A stretch of 30,906 nt of DNA from Actinocrinis sp046724665. Its GTDB lineage: Bacteria > Actinomycetota > Actinomycetes > Streptomycetales > Catenulisporaceae. The DNA lies in NCBI GenBank assembly GCA_046724665.1, contig JBKOWZ010000283.1:1-30906 (forward strand), in the 5' to 3' direction. The translations under genes were made by a program, and so were the position numbers. This document shows, piece after piece, positions 28,761 to 30,906 of the stretch; position 1 is the first letter of the stretch, and each line of letters begins with the position of its first letter. The notes below the pieces were generated by a model that saw nothing but the letters and a program-made list of their open reading frames with translations, was not told the origin of the DNA and made no database searches.

Positions 28761-30719
28761 CTACTCCTCGCTGGCGTGCGGGAGCTTGGCCTTGATCAGG
28801 TCCATGACAGAAGAGTCGGTCAGCGTCGTGGTGTCACCGAGCGCGCGCTCCTCCGCGACATCCTTGAGCAGCCGCCGCATGATCTTGCCGGACCGGGTCT
28901 TGGGCAGCTCCGCGACGAACTGGATCTGCTTGGGCTTGGCGATCGGGCCGATCTCCTTGGTGACGTGCGCCTTGAGCTCCGCGTCGAGCTCGGTGCTCTC
29001 CGCCTTGCCGCCACGCAGGATCACGAACGCGACGATGCGCTGCCCGGTGGTCTCGTCCTTGGCGCCGACCACCGCGGCCTCGGCCACCGACGGGTGCGAG
29101 ACCAGCGCGGACTCGACCTCGGTGGTGGAGATGTTGTGCCCGGAGACCAGCATGATGTCGTCCACCCGGCCGAGCAGCCACAGGTCGCCGTCCGCGTCCT
29201 TCTTCGCCCCGTCGCCGGCGAAGTAGTAGCCCTGCTCGGCGAACCGCGACCAGTACGTCTCGCGGTAGCGCTCCGGGTCGCCCCAGATGCCGCGCAGCAT
29301 CGACGGCCACGGCTGGTCGAGCACCAGGAAGCCGCCGCCGCCGTTCGGCACCACGGCGCCGTCCTTCTCCACCACGTTCGCCGAGATCCCCGGCAGCGGC
29401 CGCATCGCCGAGCCCGGCTTGGTCGCCGTCACGCCCGGCAGCGGCGAGATCATGATGGCGCCGGTCTCGGTCTGCCACCAGGTGTCCACGATCGGGGTGC
29501 GGCCGCCGCCGATGTTCTCCCGGTACCAGATCCACGCCTCCGGGTTGATCGGCTCGCCGACCGAGCCGAGCAGCCGCAGCGAGGACAGATCGAACTTCGC
29601 CGGGATCTCGTCGCCCCACTTCATGAACATCCGGATCGCGGTCGGCGCCGTGTACAGGATGCTGACCTTGTACTTCTGGATGTTCTCCCAGAAGCGGCCC
29701 TGGTGCGGCGTGTCAGGCGTGCCCTCGTACATCACCTGCGTCGCACGGTTCGACAGCGGCCCGTACACGATGTACGAGTGCCCGGTCACCCAACCGACGT
29801 CCGCGGTGCACCAGTACACGTCCGTGTCCGGCTTGAGATCGAACACGGCATGGTGCGTGTACGAGACCTGCGTGAGGTAACCGCCGGTCGTGTGCAGGAT
29901 GCCCTTGGGCTTACCGGTCGTGCCCGACGTGTAGAGGATGAACAGTGGGTGCTCGGAGTCGAACGCCTCGGGAGTGTGCTGGTCGGACTGACGGTCCACC
30001 AGGTCGTGCCACCACACGTCGCGGTCCGCGTTCCACGGCACCTCGTGCCCAGTCCGTCGCACGACGAGGACCTTCTCGATCGACTCGGCGTCCGCTACCG
30101 ACGCGTCCGCGTTCGGCTTGAGGCTGGCTACCGCGCCGCGGCGGTTGTAGCCGTCCACGGTGATAAGGACCTTTGCCCCGGCGTCGTCGATGCGGGAACG
30201 CAGCGCCTCGGCCGAGAACGCCGCGAAGACCACCGAGTGCGGCGCGCCGATCCGGGCGCACGCCAGCATCGCGATGGCGGTCTCAGGGATCATCGGCATG
30301 TAGATGGCGACCCGGTCGCCGGCCTGCACGCCCAGCTCGGTCAACGCGTTGGCCGCCTTCGACACCTCACGCTGCAAGTCCGCGTAGGTGATGGTGCGGG
30401 TGTCCCCCGGCTCGCCCTCGAAGTGGATCGCGACCTGGTCGCCGTGCCCGGCCTCGACGTGCCGATCGACGCAGTTGTAGGCCACGTTCAGCTTGCCCCC
30501 GATGAACCACCTGGCGAAGGGGCGCTCGGACCAGTCCAGGACCTCGGTCCACGGCTGCGCCCAGGACAGCCGTTTCGCCTGGGTCTCCCAGAAGGCCAGG
30601 CGGTCGTCCCCGGCCTGCGCATAGGCCTCGGCCGTCACATTCGCCGCCGCCGCCAGCTGCGCGGGCGGTTCGAACCGCCTCTCCTCGTTCAACAGGTTCG
30701 ACAGCGTTTCGTTGGACAC
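28761..30719 (-). CDS. acs: Acetyl-CoA synthetase (AMP-forming)
   Basis: 652 aa from the GTG at 30717-30719, with GAGGAG five bases upstream; the frame extends further without protein character. The ATP loop is YTSGTTGKPKG, the acyl-binding region includes WWQTETGAIMISP, and the C-terminal PKTRSGKIMRR carries the lysine that acetylation switches off. Length, the N-terminal FWETQAKRLSW segment and VGWVTGHSYIVYGPL are all typical of Acs, which converts acetate, ATP and CoA to acetyl-CoA. The gene is monocistronic: its own terminator lies below, and a DasR-like site and a hairpin sit upstream at the window's end. In M. tuberculosis acs (Rv3667) closes the same block. Confidence 0.97.
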   Translation of the reverse strand: MSNETLSNLLNEERRFEPPAQLAAAANVTAEAYAQAGDDRLAFWETQAKRLSWAQPWTEVLDWSERPFARWFIGGKLNVAYNCVDRHVEAGHGDQVAIHFEGEPGDTRTITYADLQREVSKAANALTELGVQAGDRVAIYMPMIPETAIAMLACARIGAPHSVVFAAFSAEALRSRIDDAGAKVLITVDGYNRRGAVASLKPNADASVADAESIEKVLVVRRTGHEVPWNADRDVWWHDLVDRQSDQHTPEAFDSEHPLFILYTSGTTGKPKGILHTTGGYLTQVSYTHHAVFDLKPDTDVYWCTADVGWVTGHSYIVYGPLSNRATQVMYEGTPDTPHQGRFWENIQKYKVSILYTAPTAIRMFMKWGDEIPAKFDLSSLRLLGSVGEPINPEAWIWYRENIGGGRTPIVDTWWQTETGAIMISPLPGVTATKPGSAMRPLPGISANVVEKDGAVVPNGGGGFLVLDQPWPSMLRGIWGDPERYRETYWSRFAEQGYYFAGDGAKKDADGDLWLLGRVDDIMLVSGHNISTTEVESALVSHPSVAEAAVVGAKDETTGQRIVAFVILRGGKAESTELDAELKAHVTKEIGPIAKPKQIQFVAELPKTRSGKIMRRLLKDVAEERALGDTTTLTDSSVMDLIKAKLPHASEE

Positions 30720-30861
30720 ACGAACTCCTCGGAAAGATGTCCGGCAAAACGGACCGGGACGGGGAGCTGAGGGACGCGATGCCCCGTCACATTCGGTTGA
30801 GAGGTCTCTCAGGGCTACAGCACACCAGTCCGCATGCTGTAACGCAAGGGTTTCCGACATA

Positions 30862-30877
30862 ATAGGTCTAGACCACG
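30862..30877. promoter_or_regulatory. DasR-responsive element (dre)-like site upstream of acs
   Basis: ATAGGTCTAGACCACG contains the complete palindromic core GGTCTAGACC of the GntR/HutC-family regulator DasR (consensus ACTGGTCTAGACCACT) and matches 13 of 16 positions. It lies 143 bases upstream of the acs GTG. DasR represses in response to N-acetylglucosamine metabolism. Regulation of acs is inferred. Confidence 0.6.
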
Positions 30878-30906
30878 CATCCGGCGAGATGGAGACTCGC
30901 CGGATG
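30878..30906. terminator. Perfect 11-bp stem-loop at the window edge
   Basis: CATCCGGCGAG (30878-30888) pairs with CTCGCCGGATG (30896-30906) around ATGGAGA. It directly abuts the dre-like site. Most likely the terminator of a gene beyond the window; the neighbouring sequence needed to judge its direction is not visible. Confidence 0.5.

Noticed and set aside
28527..30770. 747-codon plus-strand reading frame opposite acs
   Set aside because: Antisense shadow of a fully recognisable acetyl-CoA synthetase; composition is Arg/His/Leu-rich with no motif.

Overview
The window is high-GC DNA with many GTG starts and very strong G/C bias at third codon positions. It carries a WhiB-family regulator and a gene order known from actinobacteria. 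The secreted seven-blade YVTN, choice-of-anchor A and DUF11-type proteins suggest a filamentous actinobacterium in or near the Streptomyces/Catenulispora/Actinospica lineages. The exact genus cannot be read from this sequence.

The window has two halves, meeting at a tRNA-Pro(CGG) gene at 13394-13467. The left half (1-13390) is accessory. It holds eroded gene ends (AhpD-like, NACHT-type and DUF2961-like remnants, and an ORF broken by a 19-bp tandem duplication). Its intact genes are: a two-gene operon pairing an MpaB/DUF2236 oxygenase fused to EF-hands with a phytoene/squalene synthase-like enzyme; a lipase; an unknown protein; a luciferase-like monooxygenase; two adjacent secreted proteins that appear to share one split DUF11 domain; a divergent tautomerase/MarR pair with a candidate operator; and a large secreted beta-propeller/TIG protein.

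The right half (13514-30906) is a conserved actinobacterial block. It matches the Mycobacterium tuberculosis Rv3667-Rv3683 neighbourhood: metallophosphoesterase, YqeY, class A PBP (PonA2-like), WblA/WhiB4, an ArsA-like ATPase pair, DUF4177, RidA, MBL-fold hydrolase, Crp, endonuclease III, CoA-type Nudix hydrolase, MarP-like membrane protease, EphE-like alpha/beta hydrolase, holin-like membrane protein and acetyl-CoA synthetase. Compared with M. tuberculosis, the thioredoxin-like gene between nth and the Nudix gene is absent, and a YdjM-type membrane protein sits between marP and the EphE homologue.

The block combines envelope and redox homeostasis (PonA2, MarP, WblA, Crp, ArsA pair) with repair and housekeeping (Nth, Nudix, RidA, Acs). 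Regulatory signals include a near-consensus DasR (dre) site upstream of acs, mirrored TAGGCT -10-like elements six to seven bases from start codons (leaderless transcripts likely), palindromes between ponA and wblA and between crp and nth, and a strong intrinsic terminator after acs. No CRISPR array, insertion sequence or phage structural gene was found. The most unusual items are the oxygenase-EF-hand/prenyl-synthase operon, the split DUF11 protein pair and the dre-like site at acs.
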